Below, piece after piece: positions 31,791 to 42,689 of a DNA stretch of 64,000 nucleotides. Positions within the stretch are counted from its first letter, which is position 1; every line of letters begins with the position of its first letter. Source of the DNA: Dryocosmus kuriphilus. Its lineage: Eukaryota; Arthropoda; Insecta; Hymenoptera; Cynipidae. The notes beneath the pieces are model-generated. The model did no database searches, was not told the origin of the DNA, and saw only the letters and a program-made list of their open reading frames with translations. Position numbers and translations under genes: made by a program. Location of the stretch: positions 12,994,596 through 13,058,595 of the forward strand of contig CM076192.1 in assembly GCA_038277395.1 (NCBI GenBank), in the 5' to 3' direction.

Positions 31791-32477
31791 GTGACGTGCG
31801 CCGAAGAAAGGGGGTTTACTCTAAAAAAAATCAAAATTGAGGTTTTTACATCTTTCGATAGTTTTTGAGTTGCTCTTTTTAATGAAACCATCGAAAAAAA
31901 ATTCCGTGCGTTATTATTGCTAATAATTGAGTAAAGGACGTCACGTGTTTTCTTACATAATGGATATTTCCGTCAATTTTTAATGAATCGTTCTAAAAAT
32001 TTCCAAAAATCTTCCTTTAATAGTAAGGAACAAATGTTTCACTGGAAGTTATTTCAACTCTGAAGTTCCCTCGATACTTTTCTTCGCCGAAACTAAAAAA
32101 AACGTGCTTAACGACAGGTCTGAATTTGCAATTAATTGCTATTAAACAATAGGCAGCTTTAATTGTTTTATTGATTTTTTAGGCATCACTAGGGTATACT
32201 ACGTATGTATACCAAATTAAAAATATTTTCAATAATATTTAGCTGAGTTCTGACGATTTAGGTTTTAAAACATAATTGAATTTGGCGACAGGAAGAAAAG
32301 GAAAACGCGGCAGCGTCGCCGCTATAATATGCGTGAGAATGTAGTGGTAAGTGGAGCGGGAAGATTTCGTGAGTCTTCCCTCTTTCCTAATAGTTGCATC
32401 TATCGGGTCGACTTCGACCGCTCGCCCTGAAAAATTTCACTTATTAGAGTAAGCCCCCTTTCTTCGGCGCACGTCAC
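31791..32477. mobile_element. 687-bp MITE inside the Tc1 remnant
   Basis: Terminal inverted repeats begin GTGACGTGCGCCGAAGAAAG at both ends and extend for about 36 bases with one or two mismatches. ATAT flanks both sides (31,787-31,790 and 32,478-32,481). Removing the element and one ATAT gives continuous Tc1 sequence (..NNI-ELLPHP..), which confirms the borders. No coding capacity. Confidence 0.8.
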
Positions 32478-32945
32478 ATATTGTTTACTTTCAAATAATC
32501 ACGAGTTACCATTGCAACATGGGGGCGTGCATTATACTGCACAAGATGAAATTACGACCCATTCGTCGACGCATTAGAATCGCGTAAGGACGCAAAACTT
32601 CATTTATGTAACATACCGCTGTTAATCCTAGGGGTGGGAGAATCACTGGATCTGTTCGATGGTCCATTGATATTCCATCCCATATCATAACGAATTCTCC
32701 ACCGAACATTCGAGTTGGATCAACATGATTTACTTCAAAACGCTCTCGTCTGCGACGCCAAATTTGGATCCTAGCACCATTGACAAACAGAAAAAATCGA
32801 GATTCGTCTGTAAGTAACGCATTTCTCCACTGACTGGCCGTCCAGTTTCAATGATTACGGGCGTAGCGTAGATGAGTTCGCCGATGCATTGCTGTCAACA
32901 TGGGCACCCCAACACGAATTCAGGACCTTGACGGAGCAAAACCCT
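32478..32945 (-). pseudogene. Tc1-like transposase, central part
   Basis: Minus-strand blocks TDESRFFLFVNGARIQIWRR (first catalytic Asp region), ERFEVNHVDPTRMFGGEFVM, IWDGISMDHRTDPVILPPLG and YINEVLRPYAI are typical of Tc1 transposases (DES.F, GG..MVWGGI). An in-frame stop after MHAPMLQW disrupts the second catalytic region. The N-terminal DNA-binding part lies beyond 32,945 and was not recognised. Confidence 0.75.
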
Positions 32946-33698
32946 TTAGACTCCTCAAAATGAGTAATTTTTTTCCAGTGTTTTTAAAGGTGATAAAATA
33001 ATCGTATCATTTTGGACTTTCAACATCATTTTATTTGAACTTTCAAGAGTACAAAAACACCTTTCTTTTTACAAAATGGCGGCTCAGTAAAATTTTTCTT
33101 CAGGCGTCTTTGGTGAGAGGTCCAAAAGTGCTGCACTTGTCACTCTTTTTCTATTGATCTGAAACAAGAAAATAAAATTATTTTCTATTTCTGACACATG
33201 CACGGGAAGGATAAACCTATAAAATGATAAAAAAGTATAAAATTAAAAACTAAGTACGCTCTTTAATAAAATGTTCAAATTTTGTACTATTTTTTGGACA
33301 TTTTTCATCCGAAAAAAGTAGTTTATTTACACGAAATCTTTAAAACTTTAGTTTCATCCTTCTGATAATGATATAGAGAAAAGCCTCACAAAGTTACAGC
33401 CAAGTCGATCAATAACTTTTTGAGTTACATCACGAGCAGTTTTTGAAAATACAGTTTCGAGGTAATCGCGTTTAAAGTTTCAGTAAGATAAAACGATTGG
33501 TTTTAGTGACTTACCGATCAATCAGCGATCGCAGATGCATATAATAGATTTTCTGCTTCCTCGAAAAACTGGTTTTCTTCAAGCTGCTGCTGTTTTGGGT
33601 TTTGCGCACTAATTTTGTCTCGGAAAGACTCCTCCAGTTCTGTCGAGCTACCTGGATCGCTAGTTTAAAATATGCAGGCCCCGGCGTGCTCGACTATA
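32946..33698. other. No gene recognised
   Basis: About 750 bases of AT-rich sequence between the Tc1 remnant and the mariner-type element. No domain or terminal repeat identified. Confidence 0.4.
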
Positions 33699-34813
33699 CA
33701 GTGTGGCACAAAAGTATGGAAACCCCTGAATAACTCATCAGGAAAGAGTTTTTAAAAACAAAATATTAAATACAAAAGTTTTAGGATTTTTTCCTGGCTA
33801 TTCAATGGCGACCTCGGTTTGACCTTGACCATTACCTTGGGGGTCATACTAAGGTCAAATTCAATTTTTTAAATGGGAAGCCCCATTTTTTATTGCGGAT
33901 TTGGAAAGAGCAGGAAATTTTACGTTCAAGTATGACCTTGCCTATGTCCTTGACCATGACCTTCAAGGTCATTCCAAAGTCAAACTTGTTTTTTCAAATG
34001 GGAACCCATATTTTTCATTGTGGATGTGGAAAGAGCAGGAAATTTTATCTTAAAGTTTAACCTTGACCATGTACTTCAAGGTCATTCCAAGATCACACTT
34101 GTTTCTTCAGATGGGAACCCCCATTTTTTATTGCGGATTTGGAAGGAGCAGTAAATTTTACCTTCAAGTGTGACTTCATTCATAATAATTCTCTTGGCCT
34201 TGAACCGGGCTTTCAAGGTCATTTTAAAAAGATTTTTTCAAGAATTTTGAACAACTACAGTCACTGTAAGGTAATTCCTAGCGATGCCAGGCAGGTTTTT
34301 GACGATTCTTATTAGTCCCAGTTTTACACCTTTGGCGTAAATTGGTTGATTTTTTAAAAATCTTGTCCGCCATCTTGGTTCCGCCATCTTGCATTAATAA
34401 TTTTCAAAAACTAAGTTCAGATTTGTAATCAGCGATCCCAAAAACCTCCGCATACCAAATTTGGCGTAAATTGATCGATTTTTTAAAAATCTATTCCGCC
34501 AACCGTGTAACGTACTCTAAAGTATGCCTTTTGAGGATAATTGAAAAACAGATATTTTTGTTACTTTCGCCTCTCTAACAGTCTTTTTCAGGATAGATAG
34601 TGGAGTTTTTTTTTTTTTTTTTGGCGCGGTAGCTGCTTTTCAATACTCCTTTTTAGGATATTCGAAAAGCAGTTACTTTCGCTGCTCCAGTACCTCTAAA
34701 AGTCCTTTTCAGGATAGTTAGTGGAGTTCTTTTTTTGGAGGGCGCAATTGCTGTTTCCTGATAGTTCGTTCTGGGAGTCTTTGAAATCTGCTATTTTATT
34801 CCTGTCTTTCACC

Positions 34814-35891
34814 ATGGCTTCTCTAACAGAACAAGAGAAAGTTTCTTTATTAATGATGAGAGAGATTGGGGTGATAGATGTAGGTCGTATGACGAAGTAG
34901 TGCAGTTATTTATTGAATGTTTCGAGCAGGCTTAACAGGCATTAGCAAATCCACTGTCTCTAAAATTATCAGGAGATTTGAAGAAACTGGGACTAGTAAG
35001 AGCCGTCCAAAATCTAGAAGGCCAAAAACTGAAACCTCGGAAGAGCGGCAAATGGAAGTGGCCCAGTCTTTTGTCGAAGATCCGCATTTAACTCTTAGGA
35101 AGGTCTCTCAACAGCTTCAAATTAATCGAGTGTCAATTTTTAGGAATTTAAAGATCATTAAAATTCACCCTCATAAAATACACCTTCATCAAGAAATAAA
35201 TGAAGATGATTTTGACCGGCGAGTTGAATTTTGTAAGAACATGATGGAAAGAATTGTTCAGAATCCTAATTTTCAGTCACTCATCGTTTTTTCAGACGAA
35301 TCAACATTTCAACTTAACGGTGAAGTCAATCGCTACAATTGCAGAAATTGGAGCAATGAAAATCCTCATTGGCTACGAGAACACCACACGCAATACCCGC
35401 AAAAATTGAATGTTTGGGCAGGTATTTTTAGGGACCGAATAGTTGAACCTTTTTTCATTGACGGAAATTTAGATGGACCAAGACATCTGGAATTACTGCA
35501 GGAGCAAATAGTCCCAGCGATTGAGGAAATAGCTGATGATGACTTTAATGAGGTTTCGTACCAGCATGATGATGCACCTGCTCATTTGCAGGTGATTGTG
35601 AGAAACGATGTAGACGTAGTATTTAGTAATCGTGGGATAGGTCGCAGAAGAACTATTGAGTGGTCAGCCAGGTCCCCTGATCTGACTCCACTTGACTTTT
35701 TTCTTTGGGGCTACATAAAAAATAAAGTGTACGTTACTAAGCCACTAGATGTAGAAGATCTAAGACAAAAAATAGTCAATGCTTGCGCTAATATTACACC
35801 TGATATGGTAAGAAGTGCGATAGAAAATTTTTCTGTCCGTCTAGGAATCTTCCAGGATTTTGGTGGAGATCATTTTGAACACAGGTTGTAA
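34814..35891 (+). pseudogene. Tc1/mariner-type transposase, two N-terminal frameshifts
   Basis: The ATG at 34,814 opens MASLTEQEKVSLLMMR. A 2-base insertion at 34,862-34,863 shifts the frame to DWGDRCRSYDEVVQLFIE, and loss of one base near 34,918 shifts it again. After that, 324 codons stay open to the stop at 35,889. Residues counted from 34,917: a helix-turn-helix region about 1-80, D127 in VFSDESTF, D218 in YQHDDAPAH, D255 in ARSPDLTPLDFFLWGYIKNK. So the DDD triad is complete, with 36 residues between the last two Asp. The transposase would bind the terminal repeats and cut and paste the element. Without the N-terminus this copy is probably inactive, though it looks young. Confidence 0.85.
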
Positions 35892-36055
35892 GCCTTGCCT
35901 TAACTGTCCGAGATTGTTAACCTTGTCTTAACTCGACGGACCATCTCCTTGCCTTAACTGACTGGGATCGTTAGCCTTCCCTTAACTGGCTGGGCCATCT
36001 CCTTGCCTTAACTGGCCGGGATCGTTAGCCTTGCCTTAACTGACTGGGATCGCTA
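35890..36055 (+). repeat. ~28-bp minisatellite just after the transposase stop
   Basis: About six diverged units of CTTGCCTTAACTGACTGGGA followed by TCGTTAGC or CCATCTC. The array starts immediately after the stop codon of the transposase. Confidence 0.85.
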
Positions 36056-36532
36056 TGAGGTACCCTACAGTGGCTGGAATTTTTCAAAATTCGTGAAAAA
36101 ATCTTTTTAAAATGACCTTGAATGCCTGGCTCAAGGCCAAGAACATGATGATGGATGAAGTTACACTTGAAGGTAAAATTTCCTGCTCTTTCCAAATTCG
36201 CAATAAAAAATGAGGGTACCCATGTGAAAAAACAAGTGTGACCTTGGAATGACCTTGAAGCTCATGGTTAAGATTAAACTTGAAGATAAAATTTCTTGCT
36301 CTTTCCACATCCACAATGAAAAATAGGGGTTCCCATTTGAAAAAAACAAGTTTGACCTTGGAATGACCTTGAAGGTCATGATCAAGGACATGATTAAGGT
36401 CATACTTGAATGTGAAATTTCCTGCCATTGAATAGCCAGGGAAAAATCCTAAAACTTTTGTATGTAATATTTTTAAAAAAAATTCATTCCTGATGAGTTC
36501 TTCAGGGGTTTCCATACTTTTGTGCCACCCTG

Positions 36533-37399
36533 TATGTCCGGTAACTCCGTAAATATTTAGTACTAAATTTCTCCTTACCCCTATATACTCTCAATATATT
36601 ATATTATTGAAATATGAAAAAAATCTATTTTTTGATATTTTTAAAGCCCCCCCCCCCCCCCCCCCCCCTCCTAAACCTCTTTCGTGAAGGCGTGTTCTTA
36701 TCGTTTGAGCGCTAGTAGTCGACCTTGACCAGGCTTCCGACGATCAGAGCCTGTTTCTTAGTACCGACTAAAAACAGGCGATACCGTTGAGCGATGAATC
36801 TACGTCCTGCTTGCTATGGCGTGCTGACTCAATCTAGGCTCTAGCAGGGCAACAGTTTCAGCCAGATTGAATTTCAGTGAGCCGACGCATTTTGAGTAAG
36901 AAAATAAAATATCCGTGTTTTTCTGTATTTGTTTATTAGTATGTACTCTGCATAATAAAATGAATGTTCAATGCGGATCCTTCCACATAATGAGGTTTCG
37001 GTATTTGACTCTATCGATATTCGTTAAAAATGCACGAATAACTTCAAAGTGTCATAACTCGGTCAAAAAAAATCATAGAGACTCGATTTTTTGCAGATTG
37101 CTTGTTGAAAGGTGCACTTTACGATGGTCCATGTGTTATTTTTGAAAAAAGAAATCGGGGCGATCCAAGTAGCGCATCAAGCAATCAAATTTTTAAAGAA
37201 AAAATGCATGTGCTTTATTAGAACATGGAGACGCAGCATTGACTGGCATTCATTTTGCACGTATTCTTTCTCAAATTACAGATCATTAACTAAAAAATGA
37301 AAAAAATCGTCTTGCTACGATGAAAATTGACGGAGTTATGCGCATTCGTAAAATGGCAAAATTTCGATGAAAAATTTTGTTGCGATAATTTTGTTGCGT
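36533..37399. other. No gene seen; contains a 22-C homopolymer
   Basis: A run of 22 C residues occupies 36,647-36,668. The remainder is AT-rich non-coding sequence without recognisable ends or domains. Confidence 0.5.
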
Positions 37400-38927
37400 A
37401 TTGTAGTTCTTCACATTGATTATGATGCAATAAGTTAAATAAATCTATTTTTCAAAACGTATGTGTATTTCTTCTTCACTCCTCTCACCTGAATTAATTT
37501 TAGTTTCAAGTGCAGTAGAGATTCAGCACATCTTTTAAAGCTTCTAACATATGAATTCGGGCGTGTAATAATTGAATCCAACATTTTTAAGTACCTAATT
37601 GTTCCAACTACATAATGATCCTCTCCTCCCTTCTCCTAAACAACCTCCTTCTGTTTTTCTTCCTTCATTTTTTCCCCTTCTTCCTCATACATTTTAATAG
37701 TTGATGGAGCTTAATTCCAGTGTTAATATCACTAAAAGAAATTCCTTCTACCCGTATGCAGGAAATCAATGATTTTGTCTAATTAGGACAGAAATCAATA
37801 GTACAAATCTATTTAGAAGACAAAGGTTCACATCTAGTAAAAAGGACGAAGAAACGTGGTTATAACTACAAGAAAAGCAGCGTGGCCGATGCTGGTGCAC
37901 TCCATTCGTTAATAATATAGTTCTCCTTGTTATCCCTTGAACTAGATTTATTTCAACCAGAGTTGGTCAATAGGTTAAGCATGAGTTGGAACCATACATG
38001 AAGAAGCAAAAAATAGAATCAGAGTATGAAGATAAGGAAGAATTATCCATTATAGCCTAAGTAGGTCCAAAAAAATGAGTTTTTTCGTTGATAATAACAG
38101 ATTTAAAATCGTCGATACTTCACTAAGCATGTTATTATTGCAGTGTTTCAGATAAGTGAGTTGGATTTTTTAGCATATTACTCTGTTATGTGAAAGTTTA
38201 TTTCAACGTTTCTTATAGTTTATTATCACATTTTTGCAGCTGATGTATTTGGTAGATCGATTGGGGTTACTTTTACAATATCAAGCATCTTAAAACAGAA
38301 ATAAAGCATTTGAAATAATTTAAATCATTAATGAAATAAGAGAGGCTAGCATTATTAAATAATATGTTTAGTAACTGATTTTAATAGTTTCAAAGATAGT
38401 TTATTATTTCCAATAGTAGAATTAACACTTGTAATATGTATATTATGTGACTACAAATTTTATCTCATTTATTTATAAAAACTGATAAAATAGATTCAGC
38501 ATTGTACTAAGTATGCAATAGGTTTTTCTATTACTCTATAATATATAGTTCTTTTAATAAGTTAAATTTGAAGTGATTTTCTTAAAACATTATAAGTACG
38601 TGTTTATGAAATATCATTTTCAAAATGTTTATCTATATCTTCATTTCTTTTATCTGAACTCATTTGGTTATTACAAAATGTAAGAGGTTTAAGTTTGTAA
38701 TAGTCATTGAATCCAACATTTTGAGTATTTTATTTAACTTAATTCTCATCCTCTTTCTCTTTCTCCTCCTCTTCCTCCTCAGTAAATATAAACACGATTT
38801 TGAAAAGGTTATGCACTAAATTAGACAACAGAATTATTTAGAGTAAATGAAATTTTTAAAAAAGACCAGCATAGCAATAAGTATTCAATAGTTTTTTTTA
38901 TTACTGAAAATTATACATATATATATA
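37400..38927 (-). repeat. Right arm of the ~34-kb inverted structure, inner part
   Basis: Read on the minus strand, this is collinear with the left arm. 37,400-38,255 pairs with 24,810-23,040 (minus the TTAA element), and 38,540-38,927 pairs with 21,905-21,540. Landmarks: AGGTGAGAGGAGTGAAGAA, TGGTTCCAACTCATG, ACTGCAATAATAACATGCTTAG. It lacks the TTAA element, and the empty target is at 37,506-37,509. The arm is broken at 38,927 by the palindromic element. Confidence 0.75.
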
Positions 38928-39196
38928 CCGTAAGAACCATTTAGAGCCGGTCATAGGGTTGTTAAATCCATCGTTCAGTCACGAGATATACTTATCTACT
39001 AACAGAAAATATTGGTTTTTTAATTTCAGATCCAGCTATACATAAATTTATTCCAGGTGGCACAAATAACATTTAATCTTTTATACGTTTGTAATTTTTG
39101 TGTCTAGTACTTTATTGTCATCATGGTCAGAGATATTTTACAATTTTACTGTATGGAAGGGAACTTAAATTTTAATTATTTCTTAAATTCTGACAG

Positions 39197-39670
39197 CTTG
39201 GTCTTTTGGAGGACGTCAGTGGTGGAGAAGAATTTGCCGACTTCAGAACGCGAGTCTCGGAACTAATCAAGGATATCTTATTCGTTATCGGAAGTAGTCA
39301 CTGCAGTAGTAGTCACTGAAGTAGTCCTTACACTGACTGCAGAAGAATCCGGGGATCAAACGACACCCGCTTGCGATTTGACAGAAGTTTCCCTATTCGT
39401 CATGCAAGCAGTGGCAAAGAATATTTCGCCATTAGTACCTTTCTCTAAACTTTATCATTTACAATTTCTAATTGTACATCATTTATATTTTTATATCCCT
39501 CATTATGTGTACGGAAGAATTGACTTAATGCTGCAGTTCGCATTTTAGAGAAGAGAGCGAGGTGGTTCGAAAGGTGTTGGAAGCTACTCTGAATTTGACG
39601 GAGAATATGCAGTGCGGCACACAAGTTGGAGAGCTATGTGAATGGATCGATAGAATGACCGATCTTATTG
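39197..39670 (+). pseudogene. TNPO3: Transportin-3-like fragment, left outer copy
   Basis: The sequence follows an intron-like acceptor (CTTAAATTCTGACAG) and reads LEDVSGGEEFADFRTRVSEL then IKDILFVIGSSHC. A small local duplication (CAGTAGTAGTCACTGAAGTAG) then shifts the frame. The later part keeps TEVSLFVMQAVAKN, and after an intron-like gap EVVRKVLEATLNLTENMQ and VGELCEWID. Transportin-3 is the nuclear import receptor for SR splicing factors. Here the splice donor has changed from GT to AT (39,431). Its mirror copy is at 43,430-43,912. Confidence 0.7.
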
Positions 39671-40423
39671 AAATTTTGTGCACTTTAAAATTGGATTGAA
39701 TAGTGACTGAACGAAGATTTTTTTTTCGATTACAACAAATTTTACAACGTCAAACGTAGTATAAACATCTAGGAGAGAGAACATTTGGAAATTCCCCTGA
39801 TAAGTAAGTTAAAAAAAGATTAATTTTTAAAAATTAAAATTTTTTAATTTAAATTTTTACATTTAAAAAAATTGTAATTTTTAAGGAAAATTTAATTCCC
39901 CTGATAAATTAGTTTTAAAAAATTTTTCTTCGTTTTATTCCTACTAACTTTAATCGATTCTTTCTAAAAACACTATTTTTGAAGTTGGTGGGTACGATTT
40001 CTCAAAAACTAATACACCGATCTTATTGAAATTTTACACACTTCAGAATAGGATTGACTAGTGATTGAACGAAGGTTTTCTTTCGCTTTGCAACTTATTT
40101 TACAAAGCTAAACGTAGTGCAAATTGTACCAAAAATTGTACTGTTTTGCATACAACTCTGCCAAAAATTCAAATTTTAATTTTTTATTTAAATCCTTCGT
40201 TCAGTCACGAGATATACTTATCTACTAACAGAAAAGATTGGTTTTTTAATTTCAGATCCAGCTATACATAAATTTATTCCAGGTGGCGCAAATAACATTT
40301 AATCTTTTATACGTTTGTAATTCTTGTGTCTAGTACTTTTTTGTCAACATGGTCAGTGATATTTTTACAATTTTACTGTATGGAAGGGAACATAAATTTT
40401 AATTATTTCTTAAATTCTGACAG

Positions 40424-40900
40424 CATGATCTTGTGGAGGTCGTCAGTGGTGGAGAAGAGTTTGCCGACTTCAGAACGGGAGTCTCGAAACTAATCAAGGA
40501 TATCGTATTTGTTATTGGAAGTAGTCACTGTTTCCGGCAAATGCTCCTTACACTGACTGCAGAAGGATCCGGGGATCAAACGACACCCACTTGCGATTCG
40601 AAGGAAGTTTCCCTATTCGTCATGCAAGCAGTGGCAAAGAATACTTTGCCGTTAGTAACTTTCTGTAAACTTTATATTTACAACTCCTAATTGTACATTA
40701 TTTATACATATTTTTATATCCGTCATTGTGTGTACGGAAGAATTAACTTAAAGCTGCAGTTCGCATTTTAGAAAAGAGAACGAGGTGGTTCCAAAGGTGG
40801 TGGAAGCTATTCTGAATTTGACGGAGAATATGCAGTGCGACACACAAGTTGGAGAGCTATGTGAATGGATCGATAGAATGACCGATCTTATTGAAATTTT
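40424..40900 (+). pseudogene. TNPO3: Transportin-3-like fragment with intron, left inner copy
   Basis: Exon a, 40,424-40,650 (227 nt), is fully open: HDLVEVVSGGEEFADFRTGV, SKLIKDIVFVIGSSHCFRQM, SLFVMQAVAKNTL. It follows an acceptor TTCTGACAG and ends at CC|GTTAGT. A 121-bp intron (40,651-40,771, ending CATTTTAG) leads to exon b. The splice joins in phase to give LPKENEVVPKVVEAILNL, a good match to the HEAT-repeat region of transportin-3 (GEFGEFRMRVSDLVKD, LFIMAAIAKS in the vertebrate protein, from memory of the family). Exon b then decays: the AVRHTS block is in another frame before VGELCEWID. It is a captured genomic piece, not a functional gene. Confidence 0.75.
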
Positions 40901-41075
40901 GCATACTTTAAAATCGGATTGAATAGTGATTGAGCGAAGATTTTTTTCGATTACAACTAATTTTACAACGCCAAACGTAGTGTAAATTGTACAAAAATTG
41001 TACTGCTTTCCATGAAACTCTACAAAAAATTCAAATTTCAATTTTTAAAAAAATCCTTCGTTCAACCACGAGCTA

Positions 41076-41078
<3 letters not shown>

Positions 41079-41120
<42 letters not shown>

Positions 41121-41418
41121 AGGAGGAGGAGGAGGTGGAAATCCTTTTGACGGACTGAGTGTGGGACTCGGCCTAACGGCCCCTACCCACTAAAACCACC
41201 TCCTGCCCTGGCGCTCAGACTGTAAGTCCATTGTCCCTCACCCTTATGCTTATACATCTGCTCTCTGTTGTGGGACTAAGTCCCATCTTGGAAGATTTGG
41301 ATCAGCAAAAAAAATGTAACGAAACAAAGAAAGAGGAAAGAATTGAGAAAGCGACCTCTAAAACCACTTCTTTCTCAATTTCTTTTTTAAAAAAAATTTA
41401 ACATTTTAAAGAAAAGTT
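41079..41418 (-). repeat. Retroposon-like core of the palindrome, left arm
   Basis: A run of 41 T (41,079-41,119) is followed by GAGGAGGAGGAGGAGGTGG and a GC-richer ~210-bp body (ACGGCCCCTACCCACTAAAA, CAGACTGTAAGTCCATTGT). On the minus strand this reads as a SINE-like body ending in CCTCCTCC and poly(A). CAATGGACTTACAG also occurs in SINE-2 at 56,060-56,085. It was present before the inverted duplication, because the same insert sits at the mirror position. Confidence 0.6.
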
Positions 41419-41715
41419 AAAGATCTAAAGAGTTAAATGAAGCAAAAATAAAAATTAGATTTAAAAATTCTTTCGTCTTTCTTTGTTTAACCCTCCTCAA
41501 GACTGAAAAAAATTAAGTAGAACTTTAGTTCGATTTCATCAGTAGAAATTTGCGGAACTCGTGTCTGACAACTGCTGCTCCTCCGGTCGCCAAGGATAAA
41601 CTGAAAACTCAGGTATATAAAATCAAGTAGACACATTAAATGACTATTACCTATCCAAGTGAAAACAAATAATAAAGGGATAGTAAGAAGAAAACATTCC
41701 ACTTACACGACAAGC

Positions 41716-42033
41716 AATTTTTCTTTAAAACGTTAAATTTTTTTTAAAAAAGAAATTGAGAAAGAAGTGGTTTTAGAGGTCGCTTTCTCAATTCTTTCCT
41801 CTTTCTTTGTTTCGTTACATTTTTTTTTGCTGATCCAAATCTTCCAAGATGGGACTTAGTCCCAACAGAGAGCAGATGTATAAGCATAAGGGTGAGACAC
41901 AATGGACTTACAGTCTGAGCGCCGGGGCAGGAGGTGGTTTTAGTGGGTAGGGGCCGTTAGGCCGAGTCCCACACTCAGTCCGTCAAAAGGATTTCCACCT
42001 CCTCCTCCTCAAAAAAAAAAAAAAAAAAAAAAA
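41716..42033 (+). repeat. Retroposon-like core of the palindrome, right arm
   Basis: Reverse complement of 41,079-41,418, ending in CCTCCTCCTCCTC and a run of only 23 A (42,011-42,033), against 41 T in the left arm. A few substitutions separate the two (for example GCGCCGGGGCAGG here against GCGCCAGGGCAGG on the left arm). The unpaired loop between the arms (41,419-41,715) has no recognisable gene. Confidence 0.6.
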
Positions 42034-42214
42034 GTATAGCTCGTGGTTGAACGAAGGATTTTTTAAAAAACTGAAATTTGAATTTTTTGTAGAGTTTCAT
42101 GGAAAGCAGTACAATTTTTGTACAATTTGCACTACGTTTGGCGTTGTAAAATTAGTTGTAATCGAAAAAAATCTTCGCTCAATCACTATTCAATCCGATT
42201 TTAAAGTATGCAAA

Positions 42215-42689
42215 ATTTCAATAAGATCGGTCATTCTATCGATCCATTCACATAGCTCTCCAACTTGTGTGTCGCACTGCATATTCTCCGTCAAATTCAG
42301 AATAGTTTCCACCACCTTTGGAACCACCTCGTTCTCTTTTCTAAAATGTGAACTGCAGCTTTAAGTTAATTCTTCCGTACACACAATGACGGATATAAAA
42401 ATATGTATAAATAATGTACAATTAGGAGTTGTAAATGATAAAGTTTAGAGAAAGTTACTAACGGCAAAGTATTCTTTGCCACTGCTTGCATGACGAATAG
42501 GGAAACTTCCTTCGAATCGCAAGTGGGTGTCGTTTGATCCCCGGATCCTTCTGCAGTCAGTGTAAGGAGCATTTGCCGGAAACAGTGACTACTTCCGATA
42601 ACAAATACGATATCCTTGATTAGTTTCGAGACTCCCGTTCTGAAGTCGGCAAACTCTTCTCCACCACTGACGACCTCCACAAGATCATG
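42215..42689 (-). pseudogene. TNPO3: Transportin-3-like fragment, right inner copy (mirror)
   Basis: Exact mirror of the left inner copy. Exon a is 42,689-42,463 on the minus strand and translates identically over its 75 codons. The intron is 42,462-42,341 with GTTAGT donor and TTTTAG acceptor. Exon b starts at 42,340. The near-identity of the two arms shows that the palindrome is recent or is kept uniform by gene conversion. Confidence 0.75.

Larger units (their letters stand above)
33699..36532 (+). mobile_element. 2.83-kb Tc1/mariner-type transposon with long inverted arms
   Basis: The ends are CAGTGTGGCACAAAAGTATG and, reversed, CAGGGTGGCACAAAAGTATG, bounded by TA at 33,697-33,698 and 36,533-36,534 (TA duplication). 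Inverted similarity is nearly continuous for the first ~115 bases and extends, with gaps, over 33,699-34,260 against 36,068-36,532. That is far longer than the short terminal repeats of most mariners. The arms are built from three (left) and two to three (right) ~120-bp units containing GGAAAGAGCAGGAAATTTTA and TCAAGGTCA. One transposase gene is present on the plus strand. Confidence 0.85.

Noticed and set aside
36647..36668. 22-C run as a regulatory i-motif/G-quadruplex
   Set aside because: A single homopolymer run with no conserved context; may also contain sequencing-length error.
40065..40271. 68-codon frame repeated almost identically at 40,065, 43,047 and 44,270 as a conserved gene
   Set aside because: Identity follows from the palindrome and tandem units of the 6.24-kb element; no domain, AT-rich composition, and frame not preserved by selection as far as visible.
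40748..41041. Antisense frame over the captured fragment (97-105 codons in two copies)
   Set aside because: It is the shadow of exon b of the transportin-3-like fragment on the opposite strand.
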